DNA of 25,593 nt from a virus. Location of the stretch: positions 1 to 25,593 of IMG/VR virus record IMGVR_UViG_3300043436_001314; one strand, given 5' to 3'. Positions 20,287 to 25,593 of this stretch are shown in pieces. A model generated the notes under the pieces. The model saw only the letters and a program-made list of their open reading frames with translations. It was not told the DNA's origin and searched no databases. The position numbers and the translations under genes are program-made. Position 1 is the first letter of the stretch. Each line of letters opens with the position of its first letter.

Positions 20287-20322
20287 GGCCTGCGGTGTTT
20301 CTACATTGGAGGCCGCTTTTTT
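20287..20322 (+). terminator. Terminator directly before the exonuclease gene
   Basis: GGCCT (20287-20291) pairs with AGGCC (20310-20314), with alternative GCGG/CCGC pairing, followed by GCTTTTTT. The T run ends 15 nt before the next ATG. It shares CTGCG, GTTTCTAC and CTTTTTTAAAA with the terminator at 21836. Confidence 0.65.
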
Positions 20323-20337
20323 AAAAACAATTAACCA

Positions 20338-21093
20338 ATGATAACATTAGAACAACTACAAGAGCGACCACTTAGCTACAGCTCACTAAAAGAATTCGCT
20401 AAGAGTCCGCGTCACTACCTAGACTATCTAAACAGAAAGAAGGAGACAACAGCTCCTATGCTGTTTGGTAGTATGGTACACTGCCTATTGCTTGAACCAT
20501 CTAAGTTCAACGAACAATTTGCTGTGATGGGTACAATAGATAGACGTACATCTGCAGGTAAAGAAGCATACGCAAAGTTTGTAGAAGAGTCTGAAGGTAA
20601 AGATGTAGTTATGGAAAATGATTACAACGAAGCAAAAGGATTAGCTGATAATGTTTTATCTAATCCTAAGTTAGCTCCGTGGATACATAACTGTCATCAA
20701 TACGAGCAAGAGTTTCGCGCTGAGATGTGGGGTCTACCCGTACGTGGTTTCTTTGATGGTATAGCAGAAGACTATATCCTTGAAGTTAAAACTACGATGG
20801 ATGCGTCACCAGAAAATTTAATGCGTGACTTTTATAACAGACAATATCATATGCAGGCTGGATTGTATAATCTAGTTTCAAATAAACCTATCAAGTATCT
20901 TATTATAGAAACGAAAGGCCCTTACGATGCGTACATCGCAGACGCAACAGAAAACTATATCAAGAAAGGTCAGGAGCTGTTTTCAGATACTATTGTTAAG
21001 TTTAACAAATGTATGGAAGACAATGCGTGGACTAAAGGATACGAATACCATAATAACAATATTACAATAGACCTACCATCGTGGGTAAAATAA
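20338..21093 (+). CDS. PD-(D/E)XK exonuclease (RecE/RecB-like, DUF3799 type)
   Basis: A 251-residue nuclease. It opens with LSYSSLKEFAKSPRHYLDYL (12-31), the Ser-helix-Tyr element of RecB-like phage nucleases, then FGSMVHCLLLEP (43-54). Catalytic candidates are D140 in FFDGIAEDY and E149/K151 in LEVKTT. A conserved QYHMQAGLYN (169-178) provides the QxxxY-type motif of RecB nucleases. Such enzymes resect dsDNA 5' ends to load an annealing protein, here Erf. A terminator lies 15 nt before the ATG, so expression seems to depend on read-through. Confidence 0.85.
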   Translation: MITLEQLQERPLSYSSLKEFAKSPRHYLDYLNRKKETTAPMLFGSMVHCLLLEPSKFNEQFAVMGTIDRRTSAGKEAYAKFVEESEGKDVVMENDYNEAKGLADNVLSNPKLAPWIHNCHQYEQEFRAEMWGLPVRGFFDGIAEDYILEVKTTMDASPENLMRDFYNRQYHMQAGLYNLVSNKPIKYLIIETKGPYDAYIADATENYIKKGQELFSDTIVKFNKCMEDNAWTKGYEYHNNNITIDLPSWVK

Positions 21094-21095
21094 AT

Positions 21096-21125
21096 TTGGT
21101 AGTTTCGCAAAAGTTTGTATATTCG
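21096..21125 (+). promoter_or_regulatory. Promoter TTG-N19-TATATTCG
   Basis: -33 TTG at 21096-21098 within AATTTGGTAGTT and -7 TATATTCG at 21118-21125, 19 bp apart. It begins at the exonuclease stop codon and drives the 21201 gene. Confidence 0.55.
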
Positions 21126-21157
21126 CAATGGGTTTTCTCATCATTGTGTTAAATATA

Positions 21158-21185
21158 GGGGGTGCTAGGCATAGATAGTACCCCC
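21158..21185 (+). other. Leader hairpin GGGGGTGCTA/TAGTACCCCC
   Basis: A 10-bp stem (one G-T wobble) with an 8-nt loop, ending 15 nt before the ATG at 21201. No T tract. Same position relative to a start codon as the hairpins at 11375 and 12622. Confidence 0.55.
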
Positions 21186-21200
21186 AAACTTTAGAAACTT

Positions 21201-21563
21201 ATGGGTAGATTTGATACCTTAAAAATAAATACGAGATTCCTGCCTATATCAGATGCGCAGGAACTTGAAGACCTTTCGGATTTGGAATTCCAAACGAAAG
21301 ATTTAGAAAAACAATTCTTAGAATATGAAATAGGCGAAGATGGTTATTTGTATTTTGAAGACTACGAATACGAAATGATACCATCCGACAACCCTGAAGG
21401 ACTATTTAATATTAACCTAAGAAAGATTAACCAAACCATTAAAAAAAGCTACCACACAGGTGACGTTGAATTTTACGGAAAACCTTGGGAGTATATGTAT
21501 ACATTCAAGGCACACTTCCAAGACGGGAAACTAGAAAGGGTAGACTTGATAAACAAAGAATAG
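21201..21563 (+). CDS. Conserved phage protein of unknown function (MGRFDT type)
   Basis: A 120-residue acidic protein. The opening MGRFDTLKINTRFLPIS, then FQTKDLEKQFLEYEIGEDGYL, and C-terminal FKAHFQDGKLERVDL follow a pattern I recall from many phage proteins of unknown function (GxFDT ... FQTKDL ... YxFxAxFxxGxL). Mostly beta strands with some helix. Has its own promoter and leader hairpin. Biochemical role unknown. Confidence 0.7.
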   Translation: MGRFDTLKINTRFLPISDAQELEDLSDLEFQTKDLEKQFLEYEIGEDGYLYFEDYEYEMIPSDNPEGLFNINLRKINQTIKKSYHTGDVEFYGKPWEYMYTFKAHFQDGKLERVDLINKE

Positions 21564-21577
21564 ACCACTGAAACCAT

Positions 21578-21811
21578 ATGACGACAAAGAACAAGGGTAT
21601 AAACAAAGCAAAATTAACCAAACAATACCCACAAGTAGCAAAGATTGTAGATGCCATACTTGAAGAAAACAAGAATGATAACTATTGGTTTTATGTAAAC
21701 TATTGTGGTAAATATAAGGACAAGAATGGAGCTGCTAGAGCAGTTTCTATGGGCTCTATTTTTGACCTTCTAACTAACTACGGATATAAGATTGATATAA
21801 TAGTAAAATAG
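21578..21811 (+). CDS. Hypothetical 77-residue protein
   Basis: Basic, soluble protein with helical N-terminus (AKLTKQYPQVAKIVDAILEE) and a WFYVNYCGKYKDKNG beta-like middle. No family recognised. Ends 24 bp before the terminator at 21836. Confidence 0.55.
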   Translation: MTTKNKGINKAKLTKQYPQVAKIVDAILEENKNDNYWFYVNYCGKYKDKNGAARAVSMGSIFDLLTNYGYKIDIIVK

Positions 21812-21835
21812 TTTAATACGGACATACAATCACAC

Positions 21836-21866
21836 GCCCTGCGTTTCTACGCTGGGGCTCTTTTTT
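21836..21866 (+). terminator. Rho-independent terminator
   Basis: GCCC-T-GCG (21836-21843) pairs with CGC-TG-GGGC (21850-21858), loop TTTCTA, followed by TCTTTTTT. The downstream SSB-like gene starts 30 nt later. Sequence-related to the terminator at 20287. Confidence 0.75.
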
Positions 21867-21896
21867 AAAATTTTTAACCAATAAAACATAGACACA

Positions 21897-22223
21897 ATGT
21901 CACAAGAACAAACACAAAGAAGCTCAATAGGAGCTTGGAAAAGACAAACACCAAGAGGTGAAGTAATTAACTTTACAATCAACGGCCAGAAATATAATAT
22001 GTGGCCTAACACAAAGAAGTCTAACGAGAAACAACCTGACTTCAACATCTTGGAAGACAACTACGTACCTCAACCGAAGGTAGCTGTTCAACAGCCACAG
22101 CAACAATATGTGCAGCCACAACCTCAGTACGTACAACCTCAACAGCAGTATGTACAACAACAGCCGCAGCCACAACAACCTCAACAAGGTTATGTTCCTG
22201 CTAGCAACGGATTGAACTTTTAG
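21897..22223 (+). CDS. Possible small ssDNA-binding protein with PQ-rich tail
   Basis: A 108-residue protein. Residues about 10-58 look like a compact beta domain: SIGAWKRQTPRGEVINFTINGQKYNMWPNTKK, then NEKQPDFNIL, a layout like truncated OB-fold or DUF736-type proteins (IGxxW, G-strand, KxPDFxI). Residues about 60-97 are a QPQQQYVQP repeat tract, likely disordered, and the end is SNGLNF. A folded domain plus disordered Gln/Pro tail with a short hydrophobic tip is SSB-like. It lies between exonuclease and primase-helicase. The tip lacks the usual acidic residues. Moderate call. Confidence 0.5.
   Translation: MSQEQTQRSSIGAWKRQTPRGEVINFTINGQKYNMWPNTKKSNEKQPDFNILEDNYVPQPKVAVQQPQQQYVQPQPQYVQPQQQYVQQQPQPQQPQQGYVPASNGLNF
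22075..22196 (+). repeat. In-gene CAR/CCN repeat encoding PQ/YVQP tract
   Basis: Degenerate tandem units encoding Q-P-Q-(Q)-Y-V-Q within the SSB-like gene. Codon choice varies between units, so the protein repeat rather than the DNA seems to be conserved. Confidence 0.6.
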
Positions 22224-22245
22224 TTTCCAATTATTCTATAATTTC

Positions 22246-22278
22246 CCCTCACGGCCTAAAAATCGTGAGGGTTTTTTT
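22246..22278 (+). terminator. Strong rho-independent terminator just before the primase-helicase
   Basis: CCCTCACG (22246-22253) and CGTGAGGG (22264-22271) form a perfect 8-bp stem with a 10-nt loop, followed by seven T. The T run ends 6 nt before the ATG at 22285. Confidence 0.85.
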
Positions 22279-22284
22279 ACCACT

Positions 22285-24105
22285 ATGCAATACACGGTAA
22301 CAGTATTTAACAACATTAGAAACGTAACAGACCCTATTGAAAAGGACTTACGTGATGTTCTTATGGCCATCAGAGATGGCGCATACAAAGAACAAGTAGA
22401 GGCAATACGTAATTGCACAGACTCCTATAAAATTCCTTCCCTCAAACAAAATCTTCCGTGTGTACTTTACGCTGGGCTGTTTAAAAAACCTGTAGAAAAA
22501 GTATACGACAACGGACAAAAATATATATCGTATAGAGACGATAAATCATTAACCATACATAGTGGCTTTGTACCTATAGATATGGATGGTATAGCTGACA
22601 TACCTGCTAAGAAAGAGGAACTAAAACAGAACCCATACATCTTTGCACTGTGGACATCTGCTAGTGGCAAGGGTATACACGGACTTATAAAGATTGGTGA
22701 TACCAATAAACATACGGAGCACTACAAGGCTATCTTGGAAATGATTCCAGACCTTGACCCTACAGCTAGAAATCCTTCGCGTGTGCTGTATATGTCTTAC
22801 GACCCTGATATGTATGTTAATAGTTCAGCTAGCATATTCTACAATATTGTAAAAGAAGAAGAATTAAAGGCTGCTAATATTGTATATGGTGATGGATATA
22901 CTGACTATAGAAAGTTGGATATCGCATCTAGGATGATTAGATTAGCTAAAGAAGGTGAAAAACACCACGTTCTATTGAAAGCTGCACACCTTATGGGTGG
23001 ATATGTAGCAACTAAACATATAGAGTATGACATTGCTTTTAATATACTTGTTCACGAAATTTCTAAAAAAGATGTGCAAGACTTAAATCTTGCGAAGAAA
23101 ACTATAGAGGATGGTATGCGTCACGGTATGACAATGCCTATATCTGAAATAGAAACACAATTTAGAGAAGCTGCACGTATCATTGGCGTACAAGAAGAGG
23201 ACTTAGCTTTCCTCTCATCTAATCCTAAAGACGATGACTTTATCTATAAGTTTAGGTCTGGCCTTATCCCTATGGGATTACCTTTTGGATATACTGAGAT
23301 GGACGAGCATTTAAGGCTCAAGGAAGGCGAATTCTACGCGTCCTTGGCACATAGTCACATTGGTAAAACAACCGTGAATCTGTGGCTTATATTCCTTTCT
23401 GCAATACACTACGATTGGAATTGGATGATGTATATGGGTGAGAATCAGTCTGCGTCTATCAAGATGAAGCTAATGGAGTTCTTTATCGGTAAGAAGATTA
23501 AGGATATGAATGACCACGAACACAACGTATCACTACGTTTCGTAGAAGAACACTTCTTTATTCTGTCTACAGATAATATGTACACATACGGAGAAATCTT
23601 AGATAACGCTAAGGTTTTGATGCAATACAAATCTTTGAAGGGTGTATTTATAGACCCATACAATAGCCTTAAGATGGAGCTGACTACAGCTAAGAATAAA
23701 TACATCTATGACTACGAGGCGTACAGTGAAATGTTAAACTTCACTAAGAAATACAACACAACCATATTCTTATCTGTTCACACTACAACAGCTTCACAAA
23801 GAGAACGTGACAGCGAAGGCAATCAGAAGATGCCACACGCAGCTGACACAGAGGGTGGAGCAGCATTGTATAATAGGGTAGATAACTTTATAACTTTGCA
23901 TAGAAAGATAAAGAGTCAGGACGAGTGGATGTATACGCAAGTATCAATAGACAAGGTTAGAAATGGAGAAACGGGTGGTATGCCTACGCGTGTTGGTAAT
24001 CCTTGTATCATTAGAATGAATAGAGGTATAGAGTTTACCGATATGAATGGCGCACTACCATTTAATAGAGACCAATTATTACTTAAATATAAATGTAAAT
24101 TTTAG
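22285..24105 (+). CDS. Primase-helicase: VirE_N/BT4734-like domain fused to DnaB-type ATPase
   Basis: A 606-residue replication protein. N-terminal residues about 1-190 resemble the BT4734/VirE_N primase-associated domain: VPIDMDG (96-102) with acidic pair, SASGKGIHGLI (125-135), and DLDPTARNPSRVLYMSYDPD (156-175). Residues about 325-590 are a DnaB/RecA-like helicase: Walker A LAHSHIGKTT (354-363), Walker B KGVFIDPY (452-459) and LSVHTTT (496-502). The usual first glycine of Walker A is Ala here. It would prime and unwind at the phage fork. The start is kept because the first strand VTVFNNI fits the family. Expression must pass the terminator 6 nt upstream. Confidence 0.85.
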   Translation: MQYTVTVFNNIRNVTDPIEKDLRDVLMAIRDGAYKEQVEAIRNCTDSYKIPSLKQNLPCVLYAGLFKKPVEKVYDNGQKYISYRDDKSLTIHSGFVPIDMDGIADIPAKKEELKQNPYIFALWTSASGKGIHGLIKIGDTNKHTEHYKAILEMIPDLDPTARNPSRVLYMSYDPDMYVNSSASIFYNIVKEEELKAANIVYGDGYTDYRKLDIASRMIRLAKEGEKHHVLLKAAHLMGGYVATKHIEYDIAFNILVHEISKKDVQDLNLAKKTIEDGMRHGMTMPISEIETQFREAARIIGVQEEDLAFLSSNPKDDDFIYKFRSGLIPMGLPFGYTEMDEHLRLKEGEFYASLAHSHIGKTTVNLWLIFLSAIHYDWNWMMYMGENQSASIKMKLMEFFIGKKIKDMNDHEHNVSLRFVEEHFFILSTDNMYTYGEILDNAKVLMQYKSLKGVFIDPYNSLKMELTTAKNKYIYDYEAYSEMLNFTKKYNTTIFLSVHTTTASQRERDSEGNQKMPHAADTEGGAALYNRVDNFITLHRKIKSQDEWMYTQVSIDKVRNGETGGMPTRVGNPCIIRMNRGIEFTDMNGALPFNRDQLLLKYKCKF

Positions 24106-24106
24106 G

Positions 24107-24343
24107 ATGGCATACGCTTTTATAGATGAACAGAGAGTCTCTATATTGGCCTACGATGTGACGATAGCTAATATAGAAGAGAGAAAGAAAAAAGCAATTG
24201 AATTTAAAACATTGAAACTAGCAGAACAAAAGCTGGGTGTAGGACAACACGTGCTAAAGAATGCCCTAAAGAATAGGGGTCGTGTATTTTCTACACTATA
24301 CCAAAAAGAGTTTGCTGTTAGACTAAAACCACTAAAGAAATGA
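24107..24343 (+). CDS. Hypothetical 78-residue basic protein
   Basis: The ATG at 24107, 1 bp after the primase-helicase stop and preceded by TTTTAGG, is preferred over an in-frame ATG at 24047 inside that gene. Basic, helical (IEERKKKAIEFKTLKLAEQKL, then KNALKNRGRVFSTLYQKEF) and probably nucleic-acid binding with an HTH-like centre. Stop overlaps the next start (ATGA). Confidence 0.6.
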   Translation: MAYAFIDEQRVSILAYDVTIANIEERKKKAIEFKTLKLAEQKLGVGQHVLKNALKNRGRVFSTLYQKEFAVRLKPLKK

Positions 24344-24741
24344 GCCTAGCTACACTAAAAGAACACGAGTTGTTTGATATGGTAAAAGGTAAACTTATAC
24401 CAGACCTTACGCCTATAGATACTGCTAGCAGATGCGATGGCTATAGCAAGGAATTTGAAATGGCTGTTGAACTTAAATGTAGAAGGGCTGTATACGAAGA
24501 TGTATTGGTAGAAAAAACAAAGTATATGTTTCTGCAAGCATTTGCTAATGCAAGGTATATTATATCAGACCCTTCTGGTATATATTCATTTGACGTAAAG
24601 CTAATACAACCTGCTGGATGGTATCCACACTATATGCCTAATACAACAGAGTTTGCAGACAATACCAAGATTATAAAGATAGTAGGTTACTTACCTAAAA
24701 GACATTCAATTAATATCACAAATAAACTATTAACACGATGA
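24340..24741 (+). CDS. Small PD-(D/E)XK nuclease, resolvase-like
   Basis: A 133-residue protein. An acidic residue in RCDGYSKEFE (about 31-40) followed by a strand with VELKCRR (43-49) gives the D-X(n)-ExK nuclease core; E44 and K46 are the likely catalytic pair. Then KTKYMFLQAFANARYIISD fits the helix and strand after the core. Small enzymes of this kind resolve junctions or debranch DNA in phages (T7 endonuclease I type). It lies in the replication cluster with a 4-bp overlap to the upstream gene. Substrate is inferred. Confidence 0.65.
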   Translation: MSLATLKEHELFDMVKGKLIPDLTPIDTASRCDGYSKEFEMAVELKCRRAVYEDVLVEKTKYMFLQAFANARYIISDPSGIYSFDVKLIQPAGWYPHYMPNTTEFADNTKIIKIVGYLPKRHSINITNKLLTR

Positions 24742-25148
24742 AACCCGTAAATGTAAGTTTTAACGTAGGCTCTTTTGAAGAGAAACAATTCAACGAATGC
24801 AAAGCTATGTACGCTAAGTTCCAAGAGTCTGTATCTAAACAGATAGACTGCTCTGACCCTAACCAAATTGTAGAGCATATGACTGAGCTAACAGCAATGC
24901 TAGGTATGGGTGCTGTATGTAAAGCTACCTTAGAATATCTAACAGATAAGTTATCCGTAAAGGCTTTGATGAACCTAAAGGATGAGGAAGGTAGTGCTAA
25001 TGAACGTAAGGTTATGCTAGCATTTGCTGTAGGTGATTGTAGCTTTTACAACAATGTTATGGAGCTGTTGATAAAAGAAGCCCACTATAAGATAGAAATA
25101 CTTAGAAGTTCTTTATCTTACTGCAAATCAGAATTAAATATTCAGTAG
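24738..25148 (+). CDS. Hypothetical 136-residue helical protein
   Basis: All-helical protein with several Cys residues and no recognised motif (FEEKQFNECKAMYAKFQESV, then EHMTELTAMLGMGAVCKATLEYL). Preceded by AAACTATTAACACG, a variant of the repeated leader seen at 13243. Overlaps the nuclease gene by 4 bp. A loader or clamp-type helper would fit the cluster, but there is no direct evidence. Confidence 0.55.
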   Translation: MKPVNVSFNVGSFEEKQFNECKAMYAKFQESVSKQIDCSDPNQIVEHMTELTAMLGMGAVCKATLEYLTDKLSVKALMNLKDEEGSANERKVMLAFAVGDCSFYNNVMELLIKEAHYKIEILRSSLSYCKSELNIQ

Positions 25149-25149
25149 T

Positions 25150-25374
25150 ATGGCAATACACGAACTAAGAAATACCATAGATGTAGAGACACCACTTGGT
25201 TATGGTAAGGCTATAGCTTGGATTGATTACGGCTCACAAATGAATACAATTTGGAAGGTCGTACTTTATGCTGATGGAAAAGTTCGTAACTTTTACGATG
25301 ACGATATATACGTTTACCCTAATAAAATGGATGGAGGTGCAATTCATACAAGCTATAACAATCAAGTCAAGTAA
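25150..25374 (+). CDS. Conserved small beta-rich phage protein (TPLGYGKA type)
   Basis: A 74-residue protein with DVETPLGYGKAIAWIDYG, then WKVVLYADGKVRNFYDDDIYVYPN, an SH3-like strand pattern common in small phage proteins (TPLGxGxAxxxxDYGxxxxxxWxVxLxxxGxxRxF). Function unknown. One bp after the previous stop. Confidence 0.65.
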   Translation: MAIHELRNTIDVETPLGYGKAIAWIDYGSQMNTIWKVVLYADGKVRNFYDDDIYVYPNKMDGGAIHTSYNNQVK

Positions 25375-25480
25375 GTTCCCTATTGAGCTGCAGGAAGGAT
25401 GCCATTTAAAAAAAATAAAGGGTAAATATTATTTAATAAAAACAACGATAGTATATGGAAGAGGATTTAAATTTAGATAG
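25331..25480 (+). CDS. Putative 49-residue basic protein
   Basis: Frame from ATG at 25331, overlapping the upstream gene by 44 bp and the next by 26 bp. The portion after the overlap (FPIELQEGCHLKKIKGKYYL then IKTTIVYGRGFKFR) reads like a small basic beta protein. The long overlaps make the start uncertain. Confidence 0.4.
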   Translation: MEVQFIQAITIKSSKFPIELQEGCHLKKIKGKYYLIKTTIVYGRGFKFR

Positions 25481-25593
25481 GGCTGTACTTAAAATAGTTG
25501 AGTATTGTTGGTATAATAGACAAAGATTCCCAACCTTAACTGATATAGCTTCGGTTACAAAATGTTCCAATAGAACCTTAACTAGAATAGCTA
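25455..25593 (+). CDS. Partial CDS, HTH-type protein cut by the window end
   Basis: ATG at 25455 opens a frame running off the window. The visible 46 residues contain EYCWYNRQRFPTLTDIASVT then KCSNRTLTRIA, a helix-turn-helix pattern. Likely a DNA-binding regulator or replication accessory; incomplete. Confidence 0.5.
   Translation, partial: MEEDLNLDRAVLKIVEYCWYNRQRFPTLTDIASVTKCSNRTLTRIA

Noticed and set aside
21924-22187. Leu/Arg-rich minus-strand frame opposite the PQ repeats
   Set aside because: Artefact of the CAR/CCN repeat read in antisense.

Overview
The window looks like part of the genome of a tailed phage (or closely related prophage) of a Bacteroidota host. The phage call rests on a large terminase, a very large portal protein and a probable scaffold on one strand. 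The other strand carries an Erf-type annealing protein, a PD-(D/E)XK exonuclease, a primase-helicase and a long run of tiny accessory genes. The host call rests on repeated -7 boxes of the form TAnnTTTG with -33 TTG boxes, the near absence of Shine-Dalgarno sequences, a VirE_N/BT4734-like primase domain and a DUF5522 protein. The portal and terminase sizes recall podoviruses of Bacteroidota (crAss-like or Cellulophaga-type), but that placement is memory-based and untested.

Layout. Positions 20-9803 are one leftward (minus) module. In transcription order it holds a RepL-like winged-helix protein, an HExxH metallopeptidase, several small charged proteins, three very short conserved phage proteins, a two-domain GroES-like protein, a coiled-coil/winged-helix protein, TerL, portal and a probable scaffold. 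The major capsid gene would be expected just beyond position 1. Positions 9804-11113 are a 1.3-kb non-coding divergent region with a leftward promoter overlapped by an inverted repeat, three copies of a GTGTA-N5-TACACTAA palindrome, a 65-bp perfect alternating pyrimidine-purine tract and several hairpins. This is the best candidate for a control region or origin.

Positions 11114-18222 are a rightward train of about 25 small genes: a DUF932 protein, a stand-alone DnaA domain IV protein, a DUF5522 protein, an Nmad1/DUF1599-like protein, Cys-rich and tiny membrane proteins, and many unknowns. Neighbours often overlap by ATGA, and near-identical leader sequences precede several start codons. Positions 18223-18817 are mostly non-coding, with a promoter followed about 100 nt later by a strong terminator (candidate small RNA) and a nested stem-loop. 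Positions 18818-25593 are the recombination and replication module: Erf, exonuclease, a possible ssDNA-binding protein, primase-helicase and a small PD-(D/E)XK nuclease.

Logic. The two modules diverge from the control region. The winged-helix protein at the head of the leftward module may bind the operator that overlaps its own promoter. In the replication module, terminators sit 6-30 nt before the next start codon, so exonuclease, SSB-like and primase-helicase expression appears to need read-through or antitermination. No tRNA, CRISPR array, insertion sequence or integrase was found.
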